Source: Stratiolaelaps scimitus
Taxonomy: Eukaryota > Arthropoda > Arachnida > Mesostigmata > Laelapidae
Assembly: GCA_019614645.1 (NCBI GenBank)
Contig: JABWDB010000038.1
Coordinates: 2,666,001-2,730,000, forward strand
Direction of reading: 5' to 3'
DNA: 64,000 nt
This document shows, in pieces, positions 24,483 through 36,593 of this stretch. The notes below the pieces were generated by a model. That model saw nothing but the letters and a program-made list of their open reading frames with translations, was not told the origin of the DNA and did no database searches. Within the stretch, counting starts at the first letter, position 1, and each line of letters begins with the position of its first letter. The position numbers and the translations under genes are program-made.

Positions 24483-24530
24483 ATTTTCCGGGCCGACTCA
24501 CAGCCAACGCATAACATTTACGGTACTGTT
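24483..24530 (-). repeat. SINE family C, 3' fragment
   Basis: On the minus strand, GTGAGTCGGCCCGGAAAATT matches the 3' end of the SINE copies at 39622 and 40203 (GTGAGTCAGCCGGGAAAATT in the first). Confidence 0.55.
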
Positions 24531-25079
24531 TTCGGCATTGGAGAGTTAGTATGAACGAACTCGGTTGCCCCGGCCGTGACAGCCACATGCTAATAATTCC
24601 CGCGCATGATGATGCTGTTAATAATCCCATTTAGCGCAAATGCTGCCGCCTATCATTGCAGCAATCCACATTTAGAAAAAAACATACACTACTTAAATAA
24701 AGTGCTGACATGACGTCTTAGTACTATACGATTTTTTGTTACATATTGTCTCCGCAGGATGTAATTAACACTCGAGGCATACTACTTGAGCATACTAATT
24801 GAATGAAGTTCGCTCAACACGGTGCTAATTGTTGTGGTGGTGAGATTTTTTTGGAAGAGGTGGAATGCATTTACGCACGCTTCGACGACAGGGACACTGA
24901 TAAACAGTTCCATTTCAAGGCTGTCATCGGCTGTGTCGGACTCGAGACAGGTTGTTGTCTAAAACCTATCCTCCTACCAGGAAGTGTGATGGAATTCACC
25001 TCTTATGATGGTGACTATCATGGCTAAACCCAGGGGTTTACTAAGAGAAGCTACCAAACCTCCCCCTTAAGACCCAGGC

Positions 25080-25545
25080 TGCTCAGATCTAGTCGAATAG
25101 AACTATGGGACAGTCGTAGTGTGGTTGCGTCTTACAAGTCCGCCTTGACGGGGTAACCCGCAGGCGGGTTCCCCATGTATCCGGGATCGGCTTCTTCTTT
25201 GCAGTTGAGCGGCTTTGCCGCCGGCGTTATCTGCCGCGAGGGACCGTCTCAGCCGAATTCGGGCCAGCCTCCCCTTCTCCTCGAGAACCTCCTTGGCCGT
25301 CGCGGCACCGATCTCCCAGACGCTGGTCGTTCCGCAAATATCCACAAAGTTTCTCATGTTTGTGCGTGGCATGACAGGCCTCCTGGCCTCAACGTTATGC
25401 TCCCAGCAGGCCGTCACTCTGTCTCGCGCCATTTCTCTGGTTTGTTCAACGGCCGGACAGACCAGCAGACTATGATACTCTCTCAGCTTCATTTGTACGT
25501 CCTTGCCCTCGAACAGGCGGCGTCTCTCAGCCAGGGGGGGGGGGG
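25080..25545 (-). pseudogene. R1-clade LINE, 5'-truncated C-terminal fragment
   Basis: A minus-strand frame (25492 to 25103, open further upstream) matches the C-terminal region of the R1-clade element at 30.5-32.5 kb. Shared blocks include VLEEKGRLARIRLRRSLA here against VLEEKRRFDRIRLRRFLF there, and SVWEIGAATAK against SGWEIGAGTAK. It keeps the last Cys of the HxxxxC zinc-finger motif (HSLLVC) that the other copy has lost. The 5' truncation point falls at a 12-base G run (25534-25545). The two copies differ widely in nucleotide sequence, so they are separate subfamilies or old insertions. Confidence 0.8.
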
Positions 25546-25559
25546 AAAACGATGATAAA

Positions 25560-26262
25560 ATAGCAGGGAAAGAAAGGAAATAAAGCAGTCATAATTAAAT
25601 TTAAAAGTGCATCAGCATGTCTGAAAATAGAATAGACATAAATGTTCAGACTATGCATACTCAATAGCCAAAATTTATTTCAATAGATAGCACGGTCTTC
25701 AGCAAACATGCTGAATATGTTGTGAACTGGTCTTCACTAACTTGCAGCTATATTCTAAGAGCAATGTCGCTAAGTACCCCGTCTATTTATTTTAAACTTG
25801 GTTGGTTTGGACTACAAGAAGATAATCTTCACAGGTTTTTGCCGAGCTAATTTCAAGTAAATTAAATGCATGGATGCAACCTATTCTCAAACATTCATTT
25901 TTCTTAGTACGTAGAATAGAAGCAGCCCGCTTAATCAGTTACCCACCACTTTTGATCGACGTGTTGAAGACGACCGCGTCGTCTTCTACACCTTTAAGTT
26001 ATACAATATCATATAATGCTCATATCGTGTTCTCATTTATGTGTGCTTTGCAGGTCGGGAACCCTCTACAAACAACTTGAAGCTCTGCTTGTACACAACT
26101 GTAACAACATTTACATAGCAAGTTCTGCTAAGAAAATTTGCTAACAAAGCACGTCTCTAATAGCAGCTAACGTAAATGCGTATTACTCAAAATTTGAAAC
26201 ACTGTATCTTTAAGCTGCACCTGCAATTAACACATAATCGGCGTTTCGACACATCCCATCCA
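25560..26262. other. Intergenic, no recognised gene
   Basis: AT-rich spacer between the R1-like fragment and the 3' end of NDUFAF6. Nothing was recognised. Confidence 0.5.
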
Positions 26263-26268
26263 TTTATT
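26263..26268 (-). promoter_or_regulatory. Polyadenylation signal of NDUFAF6
   Basis: AATAAA on the minus strand, 60 bases past the NDUFAF6 stop codon. Confidence 0.6.
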
Positions 26269-26327
26269 TCCACACACCGAGGACATTCTTATATCAAATT
26301 AACTATGTATGAATTGGCATTTTGAAT

Positions 26328-29300
26328 TTAAAACCACCCCAAGCCCTTTTGTACTTTGTACTTCCATAGCTGCAGAGGTAGCAGTGAATTTCTTGCTTGG
26401 GCAGTGGGGCTGAACACATCAAAATTTGCTTTCTGCAGCTTCTTCAAGAACTCTTTAAGTGGAACTAAAGGTAGGTAAATTTCACCGACCTCTTTGGGAA
26501 GCTTTTTCAACTCTTTCTCAGTCTTTTCAAGATGAACATGAGCAGTTGACGCTATTTCGAAAATTACCTGGAATAAGGAATATCATTTGTTAGCCGTAAA
26601 ATTATTATGGTCACAAGATCAACTACATTTTACTATTGATCCGACCACTTGTTTTGAGAGGAACTACTTGCCATGTAAAAAGACCGTTCTTTACCTACGA
26701 CTTGGAGCGAACGTTTGCCGAGGAAGAAATGTTGAAAAATACAATAAAATAATAATCTACAATTTTTATATTGTTATATGGGTGTAAGTGGTATGGATTG
26801 TGAATATTAACACACACACACGATATTTAGCAAACAATTCTGAAGACATGCCTCGGAAAGACCGGTTTGTGGGGTCTTGAGAATCTGATCCTGTGACACT
26901 GAGTGATTTGCCAATAGGTTTAGCGGCAGTTGACACCGGCCCTTCGATGCATTGACAGGAACGCTTCTGCAACATCAAAATTTAACAATATTATAATTAT
27001 ATGATTTAGTTGTTTTTCTATTACATTAATCATGTTGTGATAGGAAAATAAAATATAAACTTTAATTTTTTTTTAAATATACTGGGACAAAATGTTTTGC
27101 AGTAGGTTATCGTTCACTTAGTATAATCAACAAGGATCCAAAAACTTGACAATACAGCAGAAGATGACGATCCGGGGGAACCGTCGTCTGATTACAGAGC
27201 TCTCCCACAAACAGCTCTTCCAAAAAAAGAGCTTCTTTTCTTGATCAAACACTGAACCTGTGCTGAAAGAATATTCTCACTAACAAGAAGACTATGCCAA
27301 CTCAAACACTCGGGCCTGGCGGATTATTATAACCGGAATATCTATATGTAATTGTGGTAATGAGTCTACGACTCTCAATCTAAAACTAGACCCAGTCATC
27401 AGCCGTGTCAGTAACGGCGCCTACAGCAGTTGCAATATCTCCGTGACAACCGGGCCATACTGATCACAATTTTTACATATTTTGCATTGCTCTCCCGGCC
27501 CTTAATAGCCCTCTGTTTGACAAATATATATATATATATAATGGAAACCGTGGACTGCATGCCCGGTTTCTATGCGACGGTTTGTGCTAAGCTCTTCGCA
27601 CCTAATATATGTTAACTACCTTTGTGTTAAAAGAAACTCGGGATAAGACCTAATAAGTTGTGGAAATGCATGCGTCTTCGGCAGTTCAAGTTAGTTACGG
27701 AGTTCTTCGGCGTATAGAGGCATGTCGGTTTGAAGTAGACCAGCCGGCTCTTCGTGACCGAGTGCAGACATAAAACAATTTTCAAAGAGGCGGGTTTGGC
27801 ACTGTCTTGCAAGGCGATATGTGTAGGCGGCAACCTGGCCCAGAGTAGTTGAATACCGTAGAAAACTGTAGGTGCTTCCCCCATCTGAAAGTGCTTCAAC
27901 GCTGTTCCAGCGACAGACTTTGCGAGTTCTTGATCCATGATACTGACTACCTTCTCTTCCACATGCACTTCGAACGAATTCATACTTCGAGTCAGCTTTT
28001 TTATGAGTACAAATATTTGAATATGGCCCTATGAAGAACGGAGGACTCACACTACTAAAAACTGGCAAATAATAATAATATCATTGCTTTTACACTGTGT
28101 GTTGCGTAACATAATATATTAAATTATACAGGATTCCTAGTACCTGCGTGATACCTGGTGCAAGCTTAATTGCAGTAGCTACAGATGCAATGAATATTTG
28201 GGTCATGATAGTTATCAATTCTACAAACTTTGTGTTGGAGACTATGAACCGTATGTCTAGTAACTTGGTCAAGGGTATCTCTGCAAGTATTCTCCGGCTT
28301 GTGGACGCCATTGCCTGTATTTCGTAGAACTACGGGTCCATCTCACCTATCCTATCCACTTGTAGACGAATGAACGTCTTATACGCCTCCGTCTCGTCTA
28401 GATCAAAAGTTTTTAGTAGGTCTTCTATGGGAAGCGGCGTTCCTACCTGTTGGCATACAAGTATATTGCGTATCGTGGCGCAGACACCTAAGAATCGCTT
28501 CAGGAAGACCAATTGCACTCTGTCCGACGCCATTAAATAATTTGCAAGACAGAGATCGTCCTTGTACTTTCCAAAATGTTTCCGTGGGACCTCTTAACTG
28601 ATCAGCGGTAGGAGAGGTATTTTGATGACGATCTGGAAAACTTGGAGCAAATGCTTGGTATTCCTGGAGGGCCAACCAAGGAAGGGCGAAAGGGCGTAAG
28701 GAGAAGAAGGCGGGCCGCACAACAGGCGCAACTCAAGACAGAAAAGGAATAAGGACTCCAACACTACGTTCAGGTTGAATAGGCGCATGGCCGTGAATTA
28801 AGGGACAGTTTTTGAGGAGACTAGATTGACGCGATGCCACTAAGGCCTCCTGTATCCTCCACCTGCCTACTGAGGGATCCGGTGATTGCTTACAAAGATG
28901 TGATTTAAGGTATGAAAGAGTAATAATAAAAGCGACAATCGTATATAATATCTAGTGGAGCATATAAAATGGGTGTGTATTAATATTGGTGCCCATCTAC
29001 GCGTGTGTGACGAAATCAGAGAGATAAGATACGGAATCAAGAAAACGAATGGTGTATTCACACAAACAGACAACCTGTCACCTTTGCTCTTGATCAGCGA
29101 CCTCTTTGAAAGAATCACCAAACGCCACTTCTCCGTTAACTTACTCAATATAATCGCAGATAATCGCGTGTTATAGAGCAAAAGTAGATTTATTCAAAAG
29201 TATGCGACATTGGCTAATCACACCCAGGAGATAAACACGAACAAAACAAAGGCGATGAAATTCCTCCTTGTAAGTCAAATCAACAACCAAAGTTGTTCTT

Positions 29301-32300
29301 GCGATAAGATGCGATTTAGATAAGTCTACATTCGAAATCAAAAACAAGTTATAATTGCTAGGTAAGCAATTCTGCCTGTGATTTTAAACAATACACAACG
29401 GAATATTGTTGGATATTCCACGTCTCTGCTGGACAATCACTTGAATGACAATGAACATAGATAAAGAAATTTGTTTTCAATCACGCTTGCCACATTGCTC
29501 GATTCTGACCTAAGCTATCGAAAGGTGTAGCCAAAAACGTTTAATGCGATTTCAGTATTGGCGCCGCTTTCAATTACGACTCCAATAAAAAGGCTATATA
29601 ATATTGTTATTCGACTTTGAATACAGCGTTTCTGGTGGTGGGCCAACCAATGAACAAAGTATGCTAATTTAGTAAGCTAGAAGGTTTTAGAAGTTCCAAA
29701 AAATTGAGCCCCACGCAATAATATTACACTTCAATTTCACCTACCGGATAAGATTAGTAAGGCCTTGAGCTTTCCCAAGATGACTTGCTGTGTGATCACA
29801 GTCTACTCGTTTAATCCCGCGTGCCTCCAACAGAAGATAGTAAACAGGGGAACAGCTAAATTCGGCATACTGCTCGGCAACATCAAGAGTGGTAAATGCA
29901 GAGTCCTTCATGTTCGTTTCTCGGCTCTCAATTAGTCTATAATCATTTTTAGAAACAGCAAAAATGGAAAATCATGCAAAAAGTTTTTTTTGTCATATAA
30001 AATCATCAAACAGTATAAAATAACGAACGCATAACATGCCTCGTACGTGGATATGAGCAGCCCACGTATTATTATTATTTTATATATCGATACATATGTC
30101 GATACTCTTTCAAATTTATTATTATAACTTGTATGGGTACATCAAGGATATTAATCAAGGCTTGCTAATCCTCCGGATTAGCTAACATTTGTTTTTTTTT
30201 TCAAGCTGACTCTCAGCTGTTACCCTATCTGACAGGCCTCAGTTCTTAACCTTTAGGTATTACTATGAGGACCTGTCGGGGCCACCTTTGCTTATTCTCT
30301 GCCTTACTCGTACCTGACAAGAATCCTCAGATAAAGAAAGATGATAAAGAACTCCAAAGATTCTCAGCGTCTAACAGGATTTTCACCCAACACACACGCG
30401 TCCCTCCGGTCTAGTAGTCTAAGACGCTCACCACTAGACCATCCAGGGGACAGCTAACATTTGTTTAAAGAGTAGGATAGATATACATATATATATATAT
30501 ATATATATACATATATATAGTATTTCAATAATGTTTGAATGCATAAGCTCCTGATGAAATTCCACCAGCTGCAGTCAAGGTGCTTTTCAGGAAGTTCCCC
30601 GAGATTGTTGCTGGTGTCGCCACAAATATGCTGCGCAGTGGAAAATTTCCACCAGCTTGGAAGACTGCGGAGGTGATCCTCATCCCAAAAGGCAGCGGAG
30701 GTTATAGGGCCATATGCCTCATTAATACGCTTACCAAGGGGTTAATAGTGGAAGAAAGGCTGAGGGTTTTTGCAGAAGCACAGAGCCTGCTTTCAGCCAG
30801 TCAGTATGGCTTCCGCAAGCACAGGTCCGTACACATGCCAATGCATAAGTTGGTTACAAAAGCGGAACTTCTACATAATTCTACGCGACAGACAAGGAGC
30901 CTGATGGTAGCAATCTTCCTTGATGTCAAAAATGCTTTTAAGAGTCTGTCATGGAAAGTTATCCTGAGTGTTCTCAGTCGGAAATGGGCACCGTACTATC
31001 TGGTAAGAATTATATCAGATTATTTGAAGGAAGGGTTATCACAAGTTCGAGAGTAACCATGAGCATGACGGCAAGTGTTCGGCAAGGCTCCCTTATGGGA
31101 CATCTACTTTGGAACATTGCCTACGATGATGTTCTTACCCGACGGAGTTGAAACTCTCGCATACGCTGATGATCTGGCGGTAGTAGTGAAAGCCAAAACG
31201 GGCGTAGAACTGGAAATTAAAGCCAACAAGGTTCTCCATTCTATACAGTTATGGATGGTCCGCGTCGGTCTCGAACTTGCTCCACAAACGAGAGAGGCGG
31301 TGGTGCTGACTGGTAAAGTTCCTGCCCACCAGCTGGAGTTGCAACTGGCCGGTCAAGTCATCAAGCAGGTAAATCATGCGAGATACCTGGGGGAAAACCT
31401 GGACAAGGGTTTCAATGGAAACGAACATATCAAGATCGCCACAGCCAAGGCGAGCAAGGCAGCTAACGAGATAGCCAAGATTCCCCCGAACATCCATGGG
31501 TCCAGGAAGCTTATCATGTCCGTTGCGGGGTCGATTGCCCTGTTCGGGGCCTCGGTTTGGTTCAGCCGGGCAACCGCCACGGCCAGAAACAGGGGTCTTC
31601 TAAGGAAAACGCAACGCACGAGAGCGCTCAGGATAATACAAGCGTACAGAACAGTGAGCACGTCGGCTGCACTCGTCTCCGCTGGTACCCCGCCATGGGA
31701 TCTGGTGGCCGACGAGCGACGCAGGCTCTGGAATAAAGGCCCCGAGGCCTCCAAGACAGAAAGAGAAGCGATGTTTGCTGCTTGGTAGGAGGAGTGGACC
31801 GCACTACGCAGAGGTGACCCCGGCGCAAAGGTCGGAGATCTGATACCCGACATAAAGAAGTGGATGGACCGTCCGAGGGGGGGCAGATGGATTTCTTCCT
31901 GACCCAGGTTATCAACGGGCACGGAGATTTCCAAACATACCTCGACGACTTTAATGTGACCCCACAATCGGGAAACTGCATTCACTGCATGGAGGCTGCG
32001 AGGGACGATGCTTTCCACACGCTGCTCGTCTTTCCTGCCCTGGAACCCGCAAGAATTCTAGCTCGGAACAAGGTCACGCACCATTGGCAGCTGAACGGTG
32101 AGGCGAGAAGCAGAAGTCCCCCTCCAAGCATGCCGAGGGCGAGCATGAAAGACTTTGTCGAATACATCTGCGAGACGATCAGCGGCTGGGAAATCGGGGC
32201 CGGGACCGCTAAAAGCGTGCTCGAAGAAAAGAGGCGCTTTGACCGAATCCGCCTAAGAAGATTCCTCTTTATGACAGAAACCGAGGAGAGAGAAACTCGA

Positions 32301-35300
32301 GAAGAGACAGGACGTGACATGTATGGTTCAGTGGGCACTCCTCCCACGGAAAGTCACGCCGATGACAATGCCGAAAGTATGTCGGGTTCGCAGGCTTCTG
32401 GGAACGGCTTGTCTGACGAGGTGGGGAACCCGACGAGCGACTCCGGCCAATTGATCCGGTAGGCGCCTACCACTCTCCGTTGGTCCGAAGTACTGTTAAT
32501 TCTGAAGACCCCGACCAATCTAGAGTGAGGTTTAAGTGGCGAGGTAAGCCGACGCTCATAGAACTTCATATCGCGAGCGGGACTAGTGTTGGCCGCACCC
32601 CGATGGGCAAGGCCAACTCTATATATAATATATATTATTCAACCAATACCCTGATTCGTTTCTATGTTTGGAAGAACAATTAAAACTAAGTCAGTTACCT
32701 TAGAAACCACTGTTGTGTAAGGGTAGATGCAGTAATTAGCCACTGGATTTCTTGTGTTACTGGATGCTCGGGTGCCCTGTGACCACTGTACATCTGAAAC
32801 AATACTTACGTTAACGAAGTTTTTTCGAGTTAGATTTTTCTATGAAATCACACACAACCGCGCGTGCGAAATGCTATGCTTTTTTCTATGAGCATCCACA
32901 AACCTGAATTCGGCTATTTCTGACATTTTAAAATGCTTATGGCGCCAGGGAGAGTGATTTCTAAACGAACACATGTGATTCGTATAGGACTTCCAAGATA
33001 AACATTTTTGCGTCTTTCTTATTAGCTTATGCATTCAAACCTTATTGAAACGTAATTATTATGCTTCCTACGTTTGCTCGCTGCTGTTCACGGAGGAATC
33101 TGAGGACCATAGGTGAGCAGAATTTAAAATTAAATTAAAATAAAAGTAAATTTTCTAATTTACCAGTGGTAGTCCTGGTAAGACAATAATTGTATTGTTT
33201 CCGTACATCCTGTTCCCAGAATACAAAACTCCGCCAATGATCTTTGTTCTATAGGCCACTTATGCGACATCAGTGTATTTCACGAATCTTCTTAGTAAGT
33301 ATTGCTCACTGCCGCGGATTTGTGTGCAGTATACTTATTTGGGGTGGCATGCTTTCCTTGCACTTATTATTTTTTAAATTGAATGTCCGCAGATTTTTGT
33401 ACCAGGCATTTGTTCAAGCATCAAATTTTAGCATTTTATTCTCCGTTCGCAGCTGATGACATTTCTAAGAATAATTATCGAGAAATCTCTGATAGGCGAA
33501 TGGTTGGGGGCCAGCCGCAAACGGAAGTACAAAGAACAACTAGCAGACGTTTAAGAGGCACGTCAGAATCTAAGCAATCTTTCTTGGTCGCAGATAGGCT
33601 TATTTCAACGTTTATGGATCAGCTGCAATTTTGGAAATGCTCCCCTAGACAGCTTCAATAAATGTTGCTAATCTGCCAAGTATACGTGTAATTATCATAA
33701 TAATAAATGGAGACTCATTACATATCACTACCTTTATCGCAACTCGCAAGTGGGACTGGCTCCCAACCCCTCCCTGGGGCTGTATTGGTCTTGAAGAGGG
33801 AAGTTTTCAATGACCAAAGTCGGATGGCGACACACGACTAACAATCCATTGCAAACTATTGATTATCAACATAATGGCCCTGTCAAACAAACGTGTGCTC
33901 TTCAACCGGCGACTTGCTAACGTGACTCCAACTGTCCGCTGTTCTTCACTGATAGTCCATAAAGGGTACAATGGCTTCCTCGCGTGAAGAAAACCTGGAG
34001 AACACCCGACTGTAGTGATGAATGACCCATTGTAGCATCTGACTGCTGCGTCTAAATAGTTGACCGAACTCGATGCGATTACAATGAGCGTATTGTCCAA
34101 TATTAGCAAACACCAGCAGCTCGTTTTTCCGGTTACTGCTTTTGCTGGCGGACTAATTGACCAGTATCACAGAGAGGATCCATGTACCGAACCATTTCGT
34201 TCTAGTTCGCTGAAGCAGACCAATAACTCAATAAGCAAATTTATTCGCTTGCAGTCCGAACAAAAGTTATATACTCGATAAGGGAGGTGTGTGTGGTGGC
34301 AATTCCAGCTTGCATCGGTGACTACTTATTGGCCTCTGCGTTTTCACTTGCTTTAATTTACCTGCTCGAAAACTATGGGTGGCAAAAATAAGTCACAGTT
34401 GAAGCCAATGTTGGAAAAAGTGGGATTTCAGTTGGAAAAAGTAGGCGTACAGTTATTCATATACAAAATAGATGTGCAGATAATGTTGACTCAAATGTGT
34501 TGACCATTCTATGATAGTGACTTCATGCACAAATTATTCACAGACCTGGTTTTTTATTTATTGACCTATTGAGTTCGCCTTTTTTCACTACTGTATCGAA
34601 CACAGTTTAAAGCCGAATTTGAAACAGAAATTTCCAACAGCTATTCTATATGACGTAAATTGCAAGTGCATGTATAACACTTTGTTACCACAACGTTCGT
34701 GTCAGGTCGGGTGATTTATCATTGGGAGTGACGGACCACACACTGATAAATGAATCTGATGATCTTGTCGCCAACGAACATGAGTGACAACTAGACAGGA
34801 TAATTGGTGCCTTCGTCCATTTTTCAACGCTTAACACTTAAGAAGAAGGCACTGCCATTGAATGCTTATCGGACATCGCAGTATAAACAAATTGTGAACA
34901 TAAAAAAATAATAATTATAATTATCATAATTAATAATAAAAATACACGCATATATAGTGATACAAGAATACCTGTTCACAGATGTAATTTAAGCTCTTGC
35001 ATGTTTTCGATATCCATTATATGTTTAGCGAAGGTAATTTTTGCAATTCGTACTTCTCGCATTCGGTTGAACGAAAGGTTATTATTGTTATTATTATAGA
35101 GACTAACAGTTATTGTTAAGTGAATCTTTCCGTGGCGGTTAATCAAATGACAAATACCTTGCAGATAGCATCTCTCCAGAAGACGAGCCTTCCCTGTCCA
35201 AGAGCAGCCATAGATACCTGGTCCCGAATTAGCGATAATTCAGCATTAAATGCTCTAATTGCGAATGCCGCCCGACGGCTGTCACCTGGAATTTTGATAT

Positions 35301-36593
35301 TCGTATAGTTTATAATTTAAACTTATTACAGCGTTAGCAAAGCACGGAATTTCAACGGTCATGTCTCCGATTTTGATTCGGGCGAAGTACTGCATTCTTC
35401 TCATTGGTTCACACGGCGTATAAAAAAGTTTATTACGTTGTATGTATACTCCATCTTGAAAGCAGAAACGACGGATTTCGTTACTAAGGTATAATAGTTA
35501 ACTACAAAAAAATCAATTGTAATCGAGACATACATTTTCTGAGGAGTTTCATGAGCAAGTGACGTAACAGTTGACAGTATCCAATATGTCTACCGAGTGT
35601 CATTACGAGCGGGGCCAAAATCCACAATATTCAGAAAGAACTTCAATCCCAGTAAACTACAGACCTAAGAAATGATGGTCGCTTTAATGCATTAGTGAGA
35701 AAAATTAGCGACGAGAAATATATCAACGCCCATATCCTCAAAGAAGCAATAGAAAGCCTAAGTGAGGGAAGAGCAAGAGATAGCAAAACGGTAAATACAC
35801 ACCAAGGTGTAGATAAGAGTATAGCTAATGGAAGAGACAACTGTACTCTAAGAGAACACTTTTTTGGCAAAGATGGGACTAGAAATTGCACTGGGAAGCC
35901 CTCACTGCTCAACGTATCAGATTAGGCCGAGCGAAATGTTGTTTGTTGTGTTAAATGAAAATAGTAAGTTATAAAAGAGCGACGAACTAATGACCGAAAT
36001 ATAACGTTTTGGAGTAAATCACGCCATTTTTAAAAATTGCGCGAGTAAAAACTGCCAATGAAACCGACGGAATGTTTATGTCAACGTGTCTTTATTAAGA
36101 ATACGCGTTCTTGGACAAGATCTAAGTCAATATTTTCAAGGTTCGTACTTATATGACGCAAAATATTGAGTAGTAAAAATGTCAGTGGTGAGATGGAATC
36201 GAAACCGTTTTTGTGAGATTGTCGTCGTTCATTTACAGTAATCCAATTAGACACAGGGCCCCAATAAGAACTCTTCAATTTGATCTGGTAGCAAACTTTA
36301 TACCGATCTTTCAACGGTAGGAGTGAAATTTAAATGATAATAATGCAACTAATAACGCGACACATTCCATGTGAAATATACATATTTAAGCAACTAGGGT
36401 GAAAAAGGAAATCAATTAGAAGTATAATCTACTAACCTTTAAGAAGCAGCAAGCAGAGGTAGTTTTCGTAATCAACTTTCTTTACTAGGTTCACACAGTA
36501 CTCCGAGGGAGAGGTAAAAGATGACAGTGCTTGTGAAATCAATGTCCCCGGTATTCTTGCCGGAACCCGCCTCACACCGCGAGATAGCCACAT
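26328..36593 (-). CDS. NDUFAF6, complex I assembly factor (six exons)
   Basis: Mitochondrial factor for early assembly of respiratory complex I, with a squalene/phytoene-synthase-like fold that lacks catalytic activity. I rebuilt it from splice sites and phases: exons 36593-36437, 35285-35158, 32793-32699, 29936-29745, 26966-26822 and 26567-26328. These join to 957 bases, 318 residues (human about 333). Supporting stretches are a basic presequence (MWLSRGVRRVPARIPG, a typical mitochondrial targeting signal); EYCVNLVKKVDYENYLCLLL; SRRAAFAIRAFNAELS; PVTQEIQWLITAS; HTASHLGKAQGLTNLIR; LPLNLLANHSVSQDQ; VIFEIASTAHVHLEK; and FDVFSPTAQARNSLLPL. All exon phases agree. The exon 5 donor (ATC|GTGTGT) is weak and lies in a GT repeat. 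An in-frame Met exists 18 codons upstream (36647), but 36593 gives the better presequence. Intron 3 holds an antisense R1-clade LINE. Confidence 0.9.
27524..27541. repeat. (TA)n microsatellite
   Basis: Short TA run in NDUFAF6 intron 4. Confidence 0.8.
27640..28540 (-). other. Coding-like segments of unknown identity in NDUFAF6 intron 4
   Basis: On the same strand as NDUFAF6 there is a frame from 28533 to 28090 broken by a single TAG (28330-28332), and another from 27983 to about 27640 whose best reading changes frame near 27840. Stretches look protein-like (PLPIEDLLKTFDLDETEAYK, ASVATAIKLAPGITQ ending at a CAG|GTACTA donor-like site, MDQELAKSVAGTALKHFQMG, GQVAAYTYRLARQCQTRLFE). I recognise none of them. 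They could be exons of an unknown nested gene, a decayed retrocopy, or chance. They are not needed for NDUFAF6, whose exon phases close without them. Confidence 0.3.
28610..28767 (+). other. Unidentified charged reading frame
   Basis: A plus-strand stretch opens after a CGGTAG acceptor-like site, reads RYFDDDLENLEQMLGIPGG, continues into an Arg-rich run and ends at a TAA (28750-28752). It is antisense to NDUFAF6 intron 4. It has a coding look but no family I can name. Confidence 0.25.
30195..30451 (-). repeat. SINE family B, full length with target-site duplication
   Basis: It is flanked by a perfect 15-bp direct repeat AGCTAACATTTGTTT (30180-30194 and 30452-30466), the mark of LINE-driven insertion. 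On the minus strand the 5' end is tRNA-like (CTGGATGGTCTAGTGGTGAG, an A box), followed by about 200 bases of body and an A-rich tail (the T run at 30195-30200). Truncated relatives lie at 19192, 21664 and 46778. Confidence 0.85.
30484..30520. repeat. (TA)n microsatellite
   Basis: A mostly pure TA run just 5' of the R1-clade LINE. It may have been part of the target site. Confidence 0.85.
30545..32620 (+). mobile_element. Degenerate R1-clade non-LTR retrotransposon
   Basis: A 5'-truncated LINE in NDUFAF6 intron 3, antisense to the gene. RT motifs in order are WKTAEVILIPKGSGGYRAIC, SQYGFRKHRSV, FLDVKNAFKSL, VRQGSLMGHLLWNIAYDDVL and LAYADDLAVV (catalytic YADD kept, near 31165). The C-terminal region has the R1-type layout: WxxRP..G and FFLTQVINGHGDFQTYL, then a zinc-finger-like CIHC....H whose final Cys is Phe. 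Two compensating frameshifts (about 31030 and 31135), a TAG stop at 31786-31788 and another shift near 31870 make it inactive. R1 itself is specific for 28S rDNA; this copy lies in a protein-gene intron, so it belongs to a non-rDNA branch or inserted off target. The last 160 bases are an estimated 3' UTR. Confidence 0.85.
33453..33661 (+). other. Possible coding exon of unknown identity, antisense in NDUFAF6 intron 2
   Basis: An acceptor-like CTCCGTTCGCAG (33441-33452) is followed by about 70 open codons to a TAA at 33659-33661. The frame includes REISDRRMVGGQPQTEVQRT and ends FMDQLQFWKCSPRQLQ. The codon choice looks natural. I recognise no domain and found no partner exon, so chance is quite possible. 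Confidence 0.25.

Noticed and set aside
28403..28533. Candidate for the missing NDUFAF6 exon (frame with LPIEDLLK)
   Set aside because: Splice phase does not fit; the exon at 26822-26966 fits both phase and sequence.
31374..32018. 214-codon minus-strand frame
   Set aside because: Shadow of the R1-like ORF on the plus strand, which carries YADD and the zinc-finger motif.
35643..35925. Overlapping open frames on both strands in the first NDUFAF6 intron
   Set aside because: No motif, no splice context agreeing with NDUFAF6, and no homologue recognised.
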